The notes beneath the pieces were generated by a model. It was not told the origin of the DNA and did not search any database. It saw nothing but the letters and a program-made list of their open reading frames with translations. A DNA stretch of 64,000 bases from the NCBI GenBank assembly GCA_964518905.1, contig CAZFJL010000004.1, forward strand, positions 67,317 to 131,316, written 5' to 3'. The DNA is from RDYZ01 sp964518905 (GTDB lineage: Bacteria; Cyanobacteriota; Cyanobacteriia; Cyanobacteriales; Geitlerinemataceae). Below are positions 35,144 to 43,660 of the stretch, piece by piece; position 1 is the first letter of the stretch; every line of letters begins with the position of its first letter. The position numbers and the translations under genes are program-made.

Positions 35144-35917
35144 ATGCCTTTTCGCTCCGATCCATCTGAACACTTGAAAGCAACGCCCCTCGACTATGTG
35201 AAGTATGCCTTTGGGGTGTTGGCGGCGCTGTTGCTCGTCCCAGCTTTGCTGCAAGGGGCACTAGCTTTTTTGCAAACGTTTTTACAAACGCTGCTGTCGA
35301 TCGTGCTGACGCTCAATTTGTTGATGTTGTCGGCGGTGGCGGGAGTGGTAGGGGTTTGGGTCTGGCAGCGTCGCGGGTTGGCGAGTTCGGTCGAGTCGGT
35401 GACGATCGAGCCGACGATATCGGTCGAGCCGACGATATTGAACGATCCCGCTCCTGATCTTGGGACATTGGAGCCGCAAACACGTGACGAGGATTTGGCA
35501 AACGAGGATTTGGCAAACGAGGATATCGCAGACGATCGAACCGAAGTATCGAGCATCGGTGATGCGATGCTTCGCCGTGTGGACTCCGCCGATTCGGCTC
35601 TTCCTGGGTTTGCTGCCCTCGCGATTCCGTCGCCTGATGCGATCCCCGTAACAATTCCTGATGTCGTCTCGGAGACCCCTCGATCGCCAATTGCTCAGGA
35701 TATCGCCCCATCTGATGACCAAACACGCCCGGAGCCCCTAGAGCCTTTTATCCAGGCGCAGCTTGCACGGCGCTTAGGCGTGAGTTCTAGCACGATCGGC
35801 GTGCGTAAACTCAAGCCCGATTTTGGTGAATGGTCAAGCCAGAAAGATCCGGCGGGTTTAGCATGGCGTTACTGTGAAGAAGCGCGTCAGTTTTTTGTTG
35901 TGCCAGCCTCGGCCTAA
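35144..35917 (+). CDS. Membrane-anchored protein with C-terminal HTH-like end
   Basis: A 257-residue protein of three parts. Residues 20-75 hold two hydrophobic helices (YAFGVLAALLLVPALLQG and IVLTLNLLMLSAVAGVVG). The middle is acidic and low in complexity and is built partly from tandem repeats (two 18-base units coding EPTI, three 15-base units coding EDLAN). The end (about 200-257) reads FIQAQLARRLGVSSSTIGVR followed by PDFGEWSSQKDPAGLAWRY, a pattern found at the end of many cyanobacterial proteins and resembling helix-turn-helix. ATG 35144 is chosen because the preceding 80 codons look non-coding. It lies 118 bases before the large ATPase gene on the same strand. Confidence 0.7.
   Translation: MPFRSDPSEHLKATPLDYVKYAFGVLAALLLVPALLQGALAFLQTFLQTLLSIVLTLNLLMLSAVAGVVGVWVWQRRGLASSVESVTIEPTISVEPTILNDPAPDLGTLEPQTRDEDLANEDLANEDIADDRTEVSSIGDAMLRRVDSADSALPGFAALAIPSPDAIPVTIPDVVSETPRSPIAQDIAPSDDQTRPEPLEPFIQAQLARRLGVSSSTIGVRKLKPDFGEWSSQKDPAGLAWRYCEEARQFFVVPASA
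35408..35533 (+). repeat. In-frame tandem repeats (18- and 15-base units)
   Basis: Two 18-base units start GAGCCGACGATAT at 35408 and 35426. Three 15-base units starting GAGGAT lie at 35489, 35504 and 35519. All are multiples of three, so length change would not break the frame of the membrane-anchored protein. Confidence 0.85.
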
Positions 35918-35943
35918 ATTAGGCTCAACACGGCTAAACCATC

Positions 35944-36027
35944 ATGGGAGATGTCATCGTGTACTTACGAGACTTACGGGATTTGTTGGATTTGTTAGAT
36001 CTGTTGGATTTGTTGAACTTGCGTTGA
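35944..36027 (+). other. Possible leucine-rich micro-ORF before the ATPase gene
   Basis: ATG at 35944 opens a 27-codon frame that ends with TGA nine bases before the ATPase ATG. Eleven of its residues are Leu, mostly in four Asp-Leu-Leu units coded by a 9-base tandem repeat. Its end overlaps the GAGG ribosome binding site of the ATPase, as in translational coupling or leader-peptide control. No clear Shine-Dalgarno sequence precedes it, so translation is unproven. Confidence 0.35.
35980..36015 (+). repeat. Four 9-base tandem units (GATTTGTTG)
   Basis: Units GATTTGTTG, GATTTGTTA, GATCTGTTG and GATTTGTTG follow each other without gaps immediately before the ribosome binding site of the ATPase gene. 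Copy number could vary between strains. Confidence 0.85.
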
Positions 36028-36035
36028 GGTTGCCG

Positions 36036-38654
36036 ATGGATTCTTCCTCTATTGTTCCGTCATCGATCAAAGCGCTAAATGCTGGAATTTCGAGCCATAA
36101 CCCGTTCGTTAATGCGGGGACGGTGCATGAGCCGGAAATCTGGATCGATCGCCAAGCCGATTCGACCCAACTGAACCTGGGAGCGCGATCGCGTCTACAC
36201 ACCGCCTATGGGCGGATCTGCCGAGGTGAAACCGTCGCGGCGGTGACCCTGCTCGGACAGACGGGAACAGGTAAAACCCATGAGCTGAACCGCTTGAGAC
36301 AGCATGTTCACACTGCGCCGACTCCTGGCTTATTTGTCTATCTAAATGTTCAGCAGTTTGCCGAAGGGCAGGCGGTTCGTCAGCAGTTTTTACGGGCGAT
36401 CGGCGATAGCTTTGTGCGACGAACGCCCAGCGGTTTGCTGCAATGGCAACAGCTCGCGATCGCCTTGGCCAATCACGCCCTAAGTGGCCTGGACAATAGC
36501 CGCAAGCAGTTTGCACCGCGTAGTGTTTTAGAGCTGTTATCGCGCAATTCCCTGGAACAGAACCAAGCCTGGATCGATCGCATCGCCGAGGCATTCTTTC
36601 GCGTGCGTCCCGATATTGATGACCCCGATATTGTGCGGGCGATCTTCTGGACGCTGTGTCCGCACCAGTTGCCCTACGCGCGGAAGTGGCTCAGTGGTTT
36701 GATGCTTCCCAGTTGGAAGCGTAACGAACTGGGTTTGCCGCAGCCACGGATGCAGAATCCGGAGTCGCAAGCGTGGCAAACGACGCTGAATTTGCTGGCG
36801 GCGATCGAGCATTATGCCCCGGTCACGATCGCGTTTGACTGCTTTGAGCATCCTGAGATTCCCGAACCGGGCGTCCAAAAAGAACGGGTCGCGATCGGGC
36901 TGATTAAATGGCTGGGCGATCGCCTGCGAACCCGAACGCGGCGTTTTGGGGTGCTGTTTGTCTCGGCGATGCATCCTGACACCTGGGATTTAGTCGAAGA
37001 GCATTTCGGCCCGGTGGCGCAGTTTGCCCACGATCGTAGCGAGCCCTGTGGCTTACAGCCCGCCGATGCTGAGACGATCGAACAGGCGATCGAGTGTTGG
37101 TTAAAGACGTTTTATCAGGCGCGAAATCTCGTGCCGCCAACGCCCCTGTATCCCTTCGATCGCGCTCAGGTGGCGGCGCTCGTCCGTGAGTCGGTGGACT
37201 TGCACGATGCGATCGAGTGGTGCGCCGACAATTTTCAGCCCGTTGAGACCGACCCGCTGGAGTCTGTCGAGTTGCGCTTTGGGGAGATCTTACGGGAATT
37301 GGCCGACGATGGTTTAGGGGATGACTGGACGATTAGTCAGGCGATCGCTCAGGCATTTTCGCAGCTCAAGGGCTGTGATTTAACGATCGATGATCCGATC
37401 AATCCGGCCGATCGTGACGAGTCGATGATTGCAGAAATTTCGGAGATTTCATTTCGGGTGCATGATGTTGTCTCGCAGCCCAAATCGCGCACATTTCCGG
37501 TCACGATTGAGCTAGAGATTCTCGACATCGCCACGCCCGAAATTGCGCTGGTTACAAATCCAGAGCCTGATATCTCTGATGTCTCTGATGTCTCTGATGT
37601 CTCGGGCTCATCCAATTCGCCCGCTTCTGAAACGATCGGCACGGCGTCTCAACCATCCTCGGCTCATATTTTGCACATCGGCCTTGGAGCCTTAACCTCC
37701 GAAAACGGGCGGCAGCTCTGCGCCCAGATCGATCGCTGCGCGGAAGCGATCCAGGCTGGCCCCGGCGCCACAGGTGAGTCCAGTCCTGTAAATCCGGCCT
37801 GGATCTTAGGCTGTCTGGTGCGACCCCTCGGGGCGACGATTCCCGCGCATTGGAAAGCGGCTCAGTCCTACGATCAGTTTGCCCAACACGATCGCGGCCT
37901 GGTGATCGAATTCTCCCTTGACGATATCGCGCCGCTATTGGCTTTGATGCGTTTGGATACAGAGATCGGCGATCGCGAACAGGCAACGGCAGCCGCGAGG
38001 TCATCTATACCCATTGATCCGCCGAGTAGTACAGCCAATGACATGGATTCTAAGGCGACCAATCCTCAAAGTTTGGATGGTTTAGCGGTGGATCAAAAGC
38101 TGAATTTTTCAGCGCTAGAGCAAAATCAACCGGAGGAGGAACGATCCGAAGTGTCCACCGATCGCGCTGCCCAGGCGGATGGTTCGGATAGTGCGGAACC
38201 GACGATTGGAGCAGCTTACGAGCTAGAACTGGGTCTTGAATCACCGCATTCCGATCGCTCTACGAGTACAGATCCAGCACATCAAGACGCAGCGATGAAT
38301 CAAGCGAATCAAGCGGCGAATGACGCCGCCAATGAGGCTGAGAACGGGGACGAGCCTGAGCTTGAACACGAGGTCGAACCGATCGCCGACGCGGATCATG
38401 CTAGCCCCGAACCGAACGATTTTGCGGCTCTTCCGATCGCGTTTAGCAATAATCGATTGAGCCGATTTCCCAGTGCCAAACCCGTCCGCGATCTTGTGAT
38501 CACCCGCAAGCTACTCGCCGCCTGGATTGATCGTGAAAATATTGCGATCGACAATGTCATTGTTTGTACGCTGATTGGTCGGGCGGTCACTGACCTCGTC
38601 CGGCGTGGTCACCCGATGCTGAACGGATCTCGCCAAGTTGATTCGTCTAGCTAA
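36036..38654 (+). CDS. Large P-loop ATPase, second BrxD/ORC-like paralogue
   Basis: An 872-residue protein with NPFVN near residue 27, Walker A GQTGTGKT (74-81) and a Walker B-like VTIAFDCFEHPE (about 265). It has the WLSGLMLPSWKRNELGL segment before the B motif, parallel to the WLKG segment of the 20613-22703 protein. A sensor-like GVLFVSAMH follows. After about 480 come acidic, repeat-bearing linkers (SDVSDVSDVSG, then NQANQAANDAANEAEN) and a small folded piece with PVNPAWILGCLVRP. The last 60 residues (RKLLAAWIDRENIAIDNVIV) form a possible helical domain. The B motif lacks the usual second acidic residue directly after Asp, so ATP may be bound but hydrolysed slowly. ATG 36036 has GAGG nine bases upstream. 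Confidence 0.72.
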   Translation: MDSSSIVPSSIKALNAGISSHNPFVNAGTVHEPEIWIDRQADSTQLNLGARSRLHTAYGRICRGETVAAVTLLGQTGTGKTHELNRLRQHVHTAPTPGLFVYLNVQQFAEGQAVRQQFLRAIGDSFVRRTPSGLLQWQQLAIALANHALSGLDNSRKQFAPRSVLELLSRNSLEQNQAWIDRIAEAFFRVRPDIDDPDIVRAIFWTLCPHQLPYARKWLSGLMLPSWKRNELGLPQPRMQNPESQAWQTTLNLLAAIEHYAPVTIAFDCFEHPEIPEPGVQKERVAIGLIKWLGDRLRTRTRRFGVLFVSAMHPDTWDLVEEHFGPVAQFAHDRSEPCGLQPADAETIEQAIECWLKTFYQARNLVPPTPLYPFDRAQVAALVRESVDLHDAIEWCADNFQPVETDPLESVELRFGEILRELADDGLGDDWTISQAIAQAFSQLKGCDLTIDDPINPADRDESMIAEISEISFRVHDVVSQPKSRTFPVTIELEILDIATPEIALVTNPEPDISDVSDVSDVSGSSNSPASETIGTASQPSSAHILHIGLGALTSENGRQLCAQIDRCAEAIQAGPGATGESSPVNPAWILGCLVRPLGATIPAHWKAAQSYDQFAQHDRGLVIEFSLDDIAPLLALMRLDTEIGDREQATAAARSSIPIDPPSSTANDMDSKATNPQSLDGLAVDQKLNFSALEQNQPEEERSEVSTDRAAQADGSDSAEPTIGAAYELELGLESPHSDRSTSTDPAHQDAAMNQANQAANDAANEAENGDEPELEHEVEPIADADHASPEPNDFAALPIAFSNNRLSRFPSAKPVRDLVITRKLLAAWIDRENIAIDNVIVCTLIGRAVTDLVRRGHPMLNGSRQVDSSS
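37569..37604 (+). repeat. Four 9-base tandem units inside the ATPase gene
   Basis: GATATCTCT, GATGTCTCT, GATGTCTCT and GATGTCTCG code for repeated Asp-Val/Ile-Ser. The unit length keeps the reading frame. Confidence 0.85.
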
Positions 38655-38972
38655 ACCGCGATCGCTAACAGCATCAACCGATCCCCGCCCATCCGGTGAC
38701 CCCGGCCATCCCACCACGCAACCCCACCGCTCAATTTCGCCGCGCAATTTCACCGCAATGTCGCAGACCGGCGCGAGCAAACGCAATCCAACGCGATCAA
38801 AATCGGGGTGTTACCATTCCAGAAGACCAAATGCAACCAAGGATAAATCGACAGATACATCGACACCATCTTTTCCGGTGTCGTCCTGTCTCGCTCCGTT
38901 AAAGTGGCCGCTTCACGCTACGCTGGGCCGCTCATCTCCTACCTCAATACTTTCCATTCCGAGAGGCAAACC
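38655..38972. other. Intergenic region before the VWA gene, no gene
   Basis: About 318 bases with no protein-like frame, repeat or hairpin terminator that I can support. It probably contains the promoter of the VWA-SRPBCC-CPXCG-DUF6464 cluster. Confidence 0.4.
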
Positions 38973-39578
38973 GTGCTAGAAAATCGCGACTATACGCTGA
39001 TCGTCGATCGCAGTGGCAGCATGTCCACCCAAGATCGCGAGCAAAACCAAAGCCGTTGGAACTCCGTCCGTGACTCTGCGATCGCCCTCGCGACCAAGTG
39101 CGAAGAGTTCGACCCCGACGGCATTACGGTGTACCTGTTCTCCAGCACCTTCCGTCGGTACGACAACGTCACCACAGAAAAGGTCGCCCAGATTTTTGAT
39201 GAAAATCAGCCGGTCGGTCGAACCAACCTCGCGGAAGTGCTCGAACACGCCTTCGCGAACTTTTTCGAGCGACGCCAGAAGGGCGAAACCAAGCCGAATG
39301 GCGAAACGATGCTGGTGATCACCGATGGTGAACCGGACGATCGCAAGGCAGTGATGAAAGAGATTGTTCGCGCGTCACGTCAGATCGATCGTGACGAAGA
39401 GCTGGCGGTGTCCTTCATCCAGGTGGGAACCGATCCGAAAGTGACCGAGTATCTCAAAGCCTTGGATGACAATCTCGTAGACGCCGGAGCAAAATTTGAC
39501 ATCGTTGATACGATCGATATCGATACGATGAAAAATCGATCCTTGTCTGACGTTTTGCTCGACGCCATCATCGACTAA
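38973..39578 (+). CDS. Von Willebrand A-domain protein
   Basis: A 201-residue protein that is almost entirely a single VWA domain. The metal site (MIDAS) is D12-x-S14-x-S16 in VDRSGSMS, with the downstream Thr in GRTNLAEVLEHAF and Asp in VITDGEPDD. It has no signal peptide or membrane anchor, so it is cytoplasmic. Similar stand-alone VWA proteins often work with AAA ATPases or in tellurite-resistance-like modules; the ATPase gene 318 bases upstream is a candidate partner by position only. The start is GTG 38973 with GAGAGG seven bases before; an ATG-less extension to 38904 is less likely. Confidence 0.9.
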   Translation: MLENRDYTLIVDRSGSMSTQDREQNQSRWNSVRDSAIALATKCEEFDPDGITVYLFSSTFRRYDNVTTEKVAQIFDENQPVGRTNLAEVLEHAFANFFERRQKGETKPNGETMLVITDGEPDDRKAVMKEIVRASRQIDRDEELAVSFIQVGTDPKVTEYLKALDDNLVDAGAKFDIVDTIDIDTMKNRSLSDVLLDAIID

Positions 39579-39619
39579 ATCAATCTCGATCTCGCGTCCA
39601 CCTCTACCGTGCTGCCACT

Positions 39620-40090
39620 GTGCTGAATTTTCATTACACATCAACGATCGAAGCCCCGGTTTCGACCGTCTGGGCGTTCCATGAGCGCCCGGATATCCTT
39701 CAGTTGATTACGCCGCCGTGGCAGCCGGTGGACGTGATCCGGCGCGAGGGCGGACTCGGCGTCGGCGCGGAAACCGAATTTACGATTCACCTCGGCCCGA
39801 TCCCCGTACGCTGGCTGGCACGTCATACGGAATGCACCGTAAACCAGCTATTTATTGACGAACAAATCGATGGCCCGCTCGATCATTGGGTGCATCGTCA
39901 TGAGTTTGAGAACGACAATGGCAAAACGCGCCTGACTGATTCGATCGCCTACGCGCTGCCGGGTGGAGAATTCTCGGAGGCGGCGATCGGCTGGTTTGTG
40001 AACGATCGTCTGCGTGATATGTTTCGCTATCGCCACGAGGTGACCCAGCGCGAATGTCGGCGCATGGTTCAGGATCGTCAGGGAGCCTAG
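39620..40090 (+). CDS. SRPBCC (START-like) ligand-binding protein
   Basis: A 156-residue member of the polyketide cyclase/SRPBCC superfamily. It opens FHYTSTIEAPVSTVWAFHER, the usual beta-strand and helix of the helix-grip fold, and continues LITPPWQPVDV and GPLDHWVHRHEFE, ending in a long C-terminal helix (NDRLRDMFRYRHEVTQRECR). The fold makes a hydrophobic cavity for a lipid or small ligand. The start codon is GTG. It is 41 bases after the VWA gene and four before the CPXCG gene, so the set is probably one operon. Confidence 0.88.
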   Translation: MLNFHYTSTIEAPVSTVWAFHERPDILQLITPPWQPVDVIRREGGLGVGAETEFTIHLGPIPVRWLARHTECTVNQLFIDEQIDGPLDHWVHRHEFENDNGKTRLTDSIAYALPGGEFSEAAIGWFVNDRLRDMFRYRHEVTQRECRRMVQDRQGA

Positions 40091-40093
40091 GCG

Positions 40094-40285
40094 GTGCAGA
40101 CCACAGCGGATTATTACTGTGCCTTTTGCGGCGAGTGCAGCACAACCTTTGTTGATATCAGCGCTGGGTTAGCGCAGTCCTATGTTGAAGACTGCCAGGT
40201 CTGCTGTCGCCCCAATATCCTCTACGTTCGGTTTGATGACGAGACGCTAGACGTAAGCATTGAGACGGAACCGGAGAGCGATTAA
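40094..40285 (+). CDS. CPXCG-motif cysteine-rich zinc-ribbon protein
   Basis: A 63-residue protein with two CxxC pairs: C9-x2-C12 (YYCAFCGE) and C34-x2-C37 (DCQVCCRPN). This is the CPXCG family, predicted to bind zinc; here Ala-Phe replaces the Pro-Xaa of the first knuckle. The acidic C-terminus (TLDVSIETEPES) is typical. It starts with GTG three bases after the SRPBCC stop, implying translational coupling. Function is unknown. Confidence 0.85.
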   Translation: MQTTADYYCAFCGECSTTFVDISAGLAQSYVEDCQVCCRPNILYVRFDDETLDVSIETEPESD

Positions 40286-40338
40286 GCCTCGGTCGTGATT
40301 TGCTGCGTTGTGGTGATGCAGTACAGAGAGGGTTTTTC

Positions 40339-40656
40339 ATGCAGACGATCGGTCAAATCGTATTTATCGTCACGATCGCGATCGTGCCGTCTATCCTGGG
40401 TCTGTGGCAAATCCAGCGATCGCATCGTCAGCTCGATCGCCGCTGGGATCAGATCCGTCGCCGTTCCTGGGCGAGATCACCCGACAACGACGCAACAGCA
40501 AGTGACGCGATCGATCTCCATACTGCTCAGGCTCTCCCCCTCGGTCATTCCAACTGCATTTGGAGCGCGAAATCGCCCCATTTACGCTGCACTGTGAATC
40601 CGTATGGCCCCTGCTTCGGTTGTCGTGACTATACGCCGATCGATTCCAACTGGTAG
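40339..40656 (+). CDS. DUF6464-family small protein with N-terminal helix
   Basis: A 105-residue protein with an N-terminal hydrophobic helix (TIGQIVFIVTIAIVPSILGL), a basic segment, and a C-terminal part with cysteines (NCIWSAKSPHLRCTVNPYGP, then CFGCRDYTP). The final Cys cluster fits cyanobacterial DUF6464 proteins. It is probably membrane-anchored, with the Cys-rich end on one face. ATG 40339 is preceded by AGAGAGGG, which supports this start over one at 40300. It closes the four-gene cluster. Confidence 0.75.
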   Translation: MQTIGQIVFIVTIAIVPSILGLWQIQRSHRQLDRRWDQIRRRSWARSPDNDATASDAIDLHTAQALPLGHSNCIWSAKSPHLRCTVNPYGPCFGCRDYTPIDSNW

Positions 40657-40686
40657 GCATCGCGCATCGTTTCCGCGATACCCACG

Positions 40687-40727
40687 CACGCTATATCCCC
40701 TCGCAATCAAGCAGGGGATATAGCGTG
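40687..40727. repeat. Perfect inverted repeat between convergent genes
   Basis: CACGCTATATCCCCT is mirrored exactly by AGGGGATATAGCGTG across an 11-base centre. GTAGGCA and TGCCTAC outside it extend the symmetry. There is no T run, so it may be a dispersed palindrome rather than a classical terminator. Confidence 0.8.
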
Positions 40728-40756
40728 CCTACGTTGTGGCCTTGAATCGATCGAAC

Positions 40757-41536
40757 TCAAGCGCCAATGAAATGCACCCAGAAGTTACCATCTGGAATGC
40801 AAAGATCCTTGATGAGCTTGTAGGAATACTTGAGGTAAGCGCCGGGTAAGTCCGTGCGATAGCCCGTCGAGAACCATTCACCGTAGGGATCATGGACGAA
40901 GAAGCCCGTTTCGTCGTAGCCCACCAGCACAATGATGTGGCCAAACGAGGTGAAATAACCATGCACAACGACAGGCTTACGATCGGCGAGCCAATCCTGA
41001 ACTTGGGAAATCGTCGCGTTAACCCGAAAGTCGTCCTGACAGCCATAATCTTGGACGATCTTGGCTAAATCGTAGGGGCTGTGACGGCTGTAGCCCTTGG
41101 CGATCGCATAGCGATAGAGTTCATCTTCAAACTGAGCGGCCTGAGTCCGTTGCGGAATCCGGAAATACTTCAGACACATCGCCAGCGAGGTGACGTTACA
41201 GGCTCCCGTCGGATTCTCGAAGTTATCGAGCTGCGACAGGTACGGCACTTCTAGCTTGATCGCGCGTGGACGCGGCTTGGGATACAGCAGGCTATTGAGA
41301 CCCGTGGTATTTCCCGTGATCTCAACGTGCTCCTCAAACCCGTACCAAGTATCGAGACCCTTAATCGGGCCATCACTCAGCGCAAAGCGTAGATGTCGGC
41401 GCTCTTCAGAGAAGGTGTCGATCTTAAATTCTTGGTTGGCCTCAACAGCATATTTCTCCGCCTCTTCGAGATCCGAAGATTGCAGCGGGCGTTGCTTGAA
41501 AACGGTCTTTTTGAGCGTACGCAGCGTTAGGGGCAT
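40757..41536 (-). CDS. C39-family cysteine peptidase (C39_2)
   Basis: A 259-residue protein whose C-terminal half is a papain-like C39_2 peptidase. The catalytic triad is C113 (TGACNVTSLAM), H200 (SFGHIIVLVGYD) and D216 (FFVHDPYGEW). The preceding 90 residues are an extra domain that may sense substrate or inhibit. C39_2 peptidases are usually not part of an ABC exporter, unlike C39 bacteriocin peptidases. There is no signal peptide. It is convergent with the DUF6464 gene. The target is unknown. Confidence 0.88.
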   Translation of the reverse strand: MPLTLRTLKKTVFKQRPLQSSDLEEAEKYAVEANQEFKIDTFSEERRHLRFALSDGPIKGLDTWYGFEEHVEITGNTTGLNSLLYPKPRPRAIKLEVPYLSQLDNFENPTGACNVTSLAMCLKYFRIPQRTQAAQFEDELYRYAIAKGYSRHSPYDLAKIVQDYGCQDDFRVNATISQVQDWLADRKPVVVHGYFTSFGHIIVLVGYDETGFFVHDPYGEWFSTGYRTDLPGAYLKYSYKLIKDLCIPDGNFWVHFIGA

Positions 41537-41708
41537 GGCACCACAGTCGTATCGAACAAAGGATTAAAACGAAAAAACGGACAGGGACATGATGAACCGA
41601 AACCGAGAACGCATGGCCGAGATAGCTGCCGTTCCTGTTCGAGCATAGCCGTTTGTCGAGAAGATATCCCAGCTTAACGCGAAGCTTTTGGCAATTCGTG
41701 AGATTTTT

Positions 41709-43583
41709 CTAAAAACTCGCTTCTAATTCTTGTGCCGTGCGGTTGAGCTGCTCTGTGCCGCTACGGGTTTGGCTCATGCCCAGAGCCGTCTCACGAATGC
41801 CCTGCTCGATCGTCTCGATCGCCTCGATCGTCTGCTGAATCGCGAGCACCTGCTGTTTCTGCAAACGAGCAATATCCTGACTCCCGATCGCCACGACACA
41901 GATCGAATCACTCACCTCACTAAAGGCACTGGCTGCATTTTGCGAAGCCATTAAGCTAAATTCGAGCGTCTCAATTCCGTCATCGGTCGCGCTGACAGCC
42001 GCGTCTACCCCCTGTTGAATGCTCGTGACAATCTCGTCAATCTTGGCCGCAGAGAACTCACTTTCGTCGGCCAGCTTCCGAATTTCGTCGGCCACCACCG
42101 CAAAGCCTCTGCCACTTTCGCCAGCACGCACGGCCTCGATCGCGGCGTTCAGAGACAGCATATTCGTCTGACGTGCCATCTCGGAGACCAGGCGGGAAAT
42201 CTGGCCGATCTCCGTGGCCTGAGCGCTGAGATTCTGAATTCGATCGGCGATCGTCTGCACCCGCGATCGCATTTCTGACATACCAGCCAGGGTCTCACCG
42301 ATCGATCGGCTCCCCGTCTCCGAACTCTCTAATGCCTGCTGCACCGTTCCCACCGTCGCCGTTGCTTGCTGCTCCGACTGACGCGAGGTAGCACCCAGCT
42401 CCTCCATTGTTGTCGCAGTTTCGTTAACGGCTGCCGATTGATGGCTGGTCACGGCTTCCTGTTCCGTCATCGTCACGACAATTTGCTGACAGGCAGAAGC
42501 AAGCTGACCCACAAGCTGACGCACAAGACGTTGCAAGCTACGCAACCGAGCCAGGGCAAGCGTGATCGACAGCATCGCGGAGACCAAGATCACAGCAATC
42601 GACACCAGCTTTAAACCTTGGATGTCACGCAGGGCGATCGATTCCGGCTGACGATACAGCAAGAACAGATCATTTCCCTCGCCATACCCAAGGTCAATGG
42701 TCGTGAATCCGATCAGATCGCCCTGCGATCGCACACCGTAGACATCTTCTTCTCGGAAGAAACGTTCCACAAACTCTGCCGAATACTCATCTCGAATATT
42801 GCCCAGCGCTTCGCGATCCAGATCCGTATTCTGAGACGAGACCTCGGACTCTTGGATCGGCGAACTCGCCGTATCGTAGACATACTTTCCTGTTTCATCA
42901 AACAGCGTAACCCGTTCCGTTTTAGGGTCTACCACTCCAAGTTTCGCGAATACAGAATTAACCGAAATATTAGCGACAATCCAACCTTTACGCTCACCCG
43001 AATCACTCAAGACCACGTGAGCATAGTACAGGCTGAGATCCGTTGACGTATTCTCAATCGAACTGACATAAACCTCATTATCTGGAAGCTGATTGATCGC
43101 CTGCCAGTAAAAGCGATCGCGCTGGCTGCCAAGCTGTGCCTCAGAGGCGATCGTTGCCCGTCCTCCCTGTTGCGACACACGCACCAATTCACGACCCGTC
43201 TCATCGAGATAACTCAGACTTCTATAGTCTAAGTTCGCCGACATCAACGCAACAAAAATAGTATTGAGACGCTGATTCCAAATCGCCTGAGTCGAACTCC
43301 CCTCCGTATCCACACCGTCATTAGCTCGCGATCGGATAATGCCTTGAATCGGTGGAACTTTGAGCAAAAAATGAGTGTCAGACTCGCTACTTTCTAGAAA
43401 CGAGAAAATTTTCTCTCGACGTTCTGAGACAATTGCCTTTTGCTGTAATGTATGCGTTTTGTGAAGGGCTTTACTTGCAGAGAAAATCCCATAAGTTCCA
43501 ATGATCGCCGCAGGTAGCAGCGTGCTACTCAGTAAAAGAATGAGCGTCTGCTGATATATTTTAGACTGTGCTAATAGATTCAT
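41709..43583 (-). CDS. Methyl-accepting chemotaxis protein
   Basis: A 624-residue chemoreceptor. Membrane helix 1 is about 12-34. A large periplasmic domain of dCache type follows (about 45-310; TIASEAQLGSQRDRFYWQA, then EVYVSSIENTSTDLSLYYAH). Membrane helix 2 is about 327-345. The cytoplasmic coiled coil carries methylatable Glu/Gln stretches (EQEAVTSHQSAAVNETATT) and the hairpin tip (EAVRAGESGRGFAVVADEIR) that contacts CheA and CheW. HAMP is reduced or absent: the helix-to-signalling spacer is short. It would bias phototaxis or chemotaxis by type IV pili. A bacteriohemerythrin gene starts 77 bases upstream on the same strand and may be its operon partner. Confidence 0.93.
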   Translation of the reverse strand: MNLLAQSKIYQQTLILLLSSTLLPAAIIGTYGIFSASKALHKTHTLQQKAIVSERREKIFSFLESSESDTHFLLKVPPIQGIIRSRANDGVDTEGSSTQAIWNQRLNTIFVALMSANLDYRSLSYLDETGRELVRVSQQGGRATIASEAQLGSQRDRFYWQAINQLPDNEVYVSSIENTSTDLSLYYAHVVLSDSGERKGWIVANISVNSVFAKLGVVDPKTERVTLFDETGKYVYDTASSPIQESEVSSQNTDLDREALGNIRDEYSAEFVERFFREEDVYGVRSQGDLIGFTTIDLGYGEGNDLFLLYRQPESIALRDIQGLKLVSIAVILVSAMLSITLALARLRSLQRLVRQLVGQLASACQQIVVTMTEQEAVTSHQSAAVNETATTMEELGATSRQSEQQATATVGTVQQALESSETGSRSIGETLAGMSEMRSRVQTIADRIQNLSAQATEIGQISRLVSEMARQTNMLSLNAAIEAVRAGESGRGFAVVADEIRKLADESEFSAAKIDEIVTSIQQGVDAAVSATDDGIETLEFSLMASQNAASAFSEVSDSICVVAIGSQDIARLQKQQVLAIQQTIEAIETIEQGIRETALGMSQTRSGTEQLNRTAQELEASF

Positions 43584-43660
43584 TATTCTGAGGTTTAAGC
43601 CATAAGATTTAAGCTACAAAAAAGACTCCAGATGACACAAGAATATTCGTGAGTTTAAGC

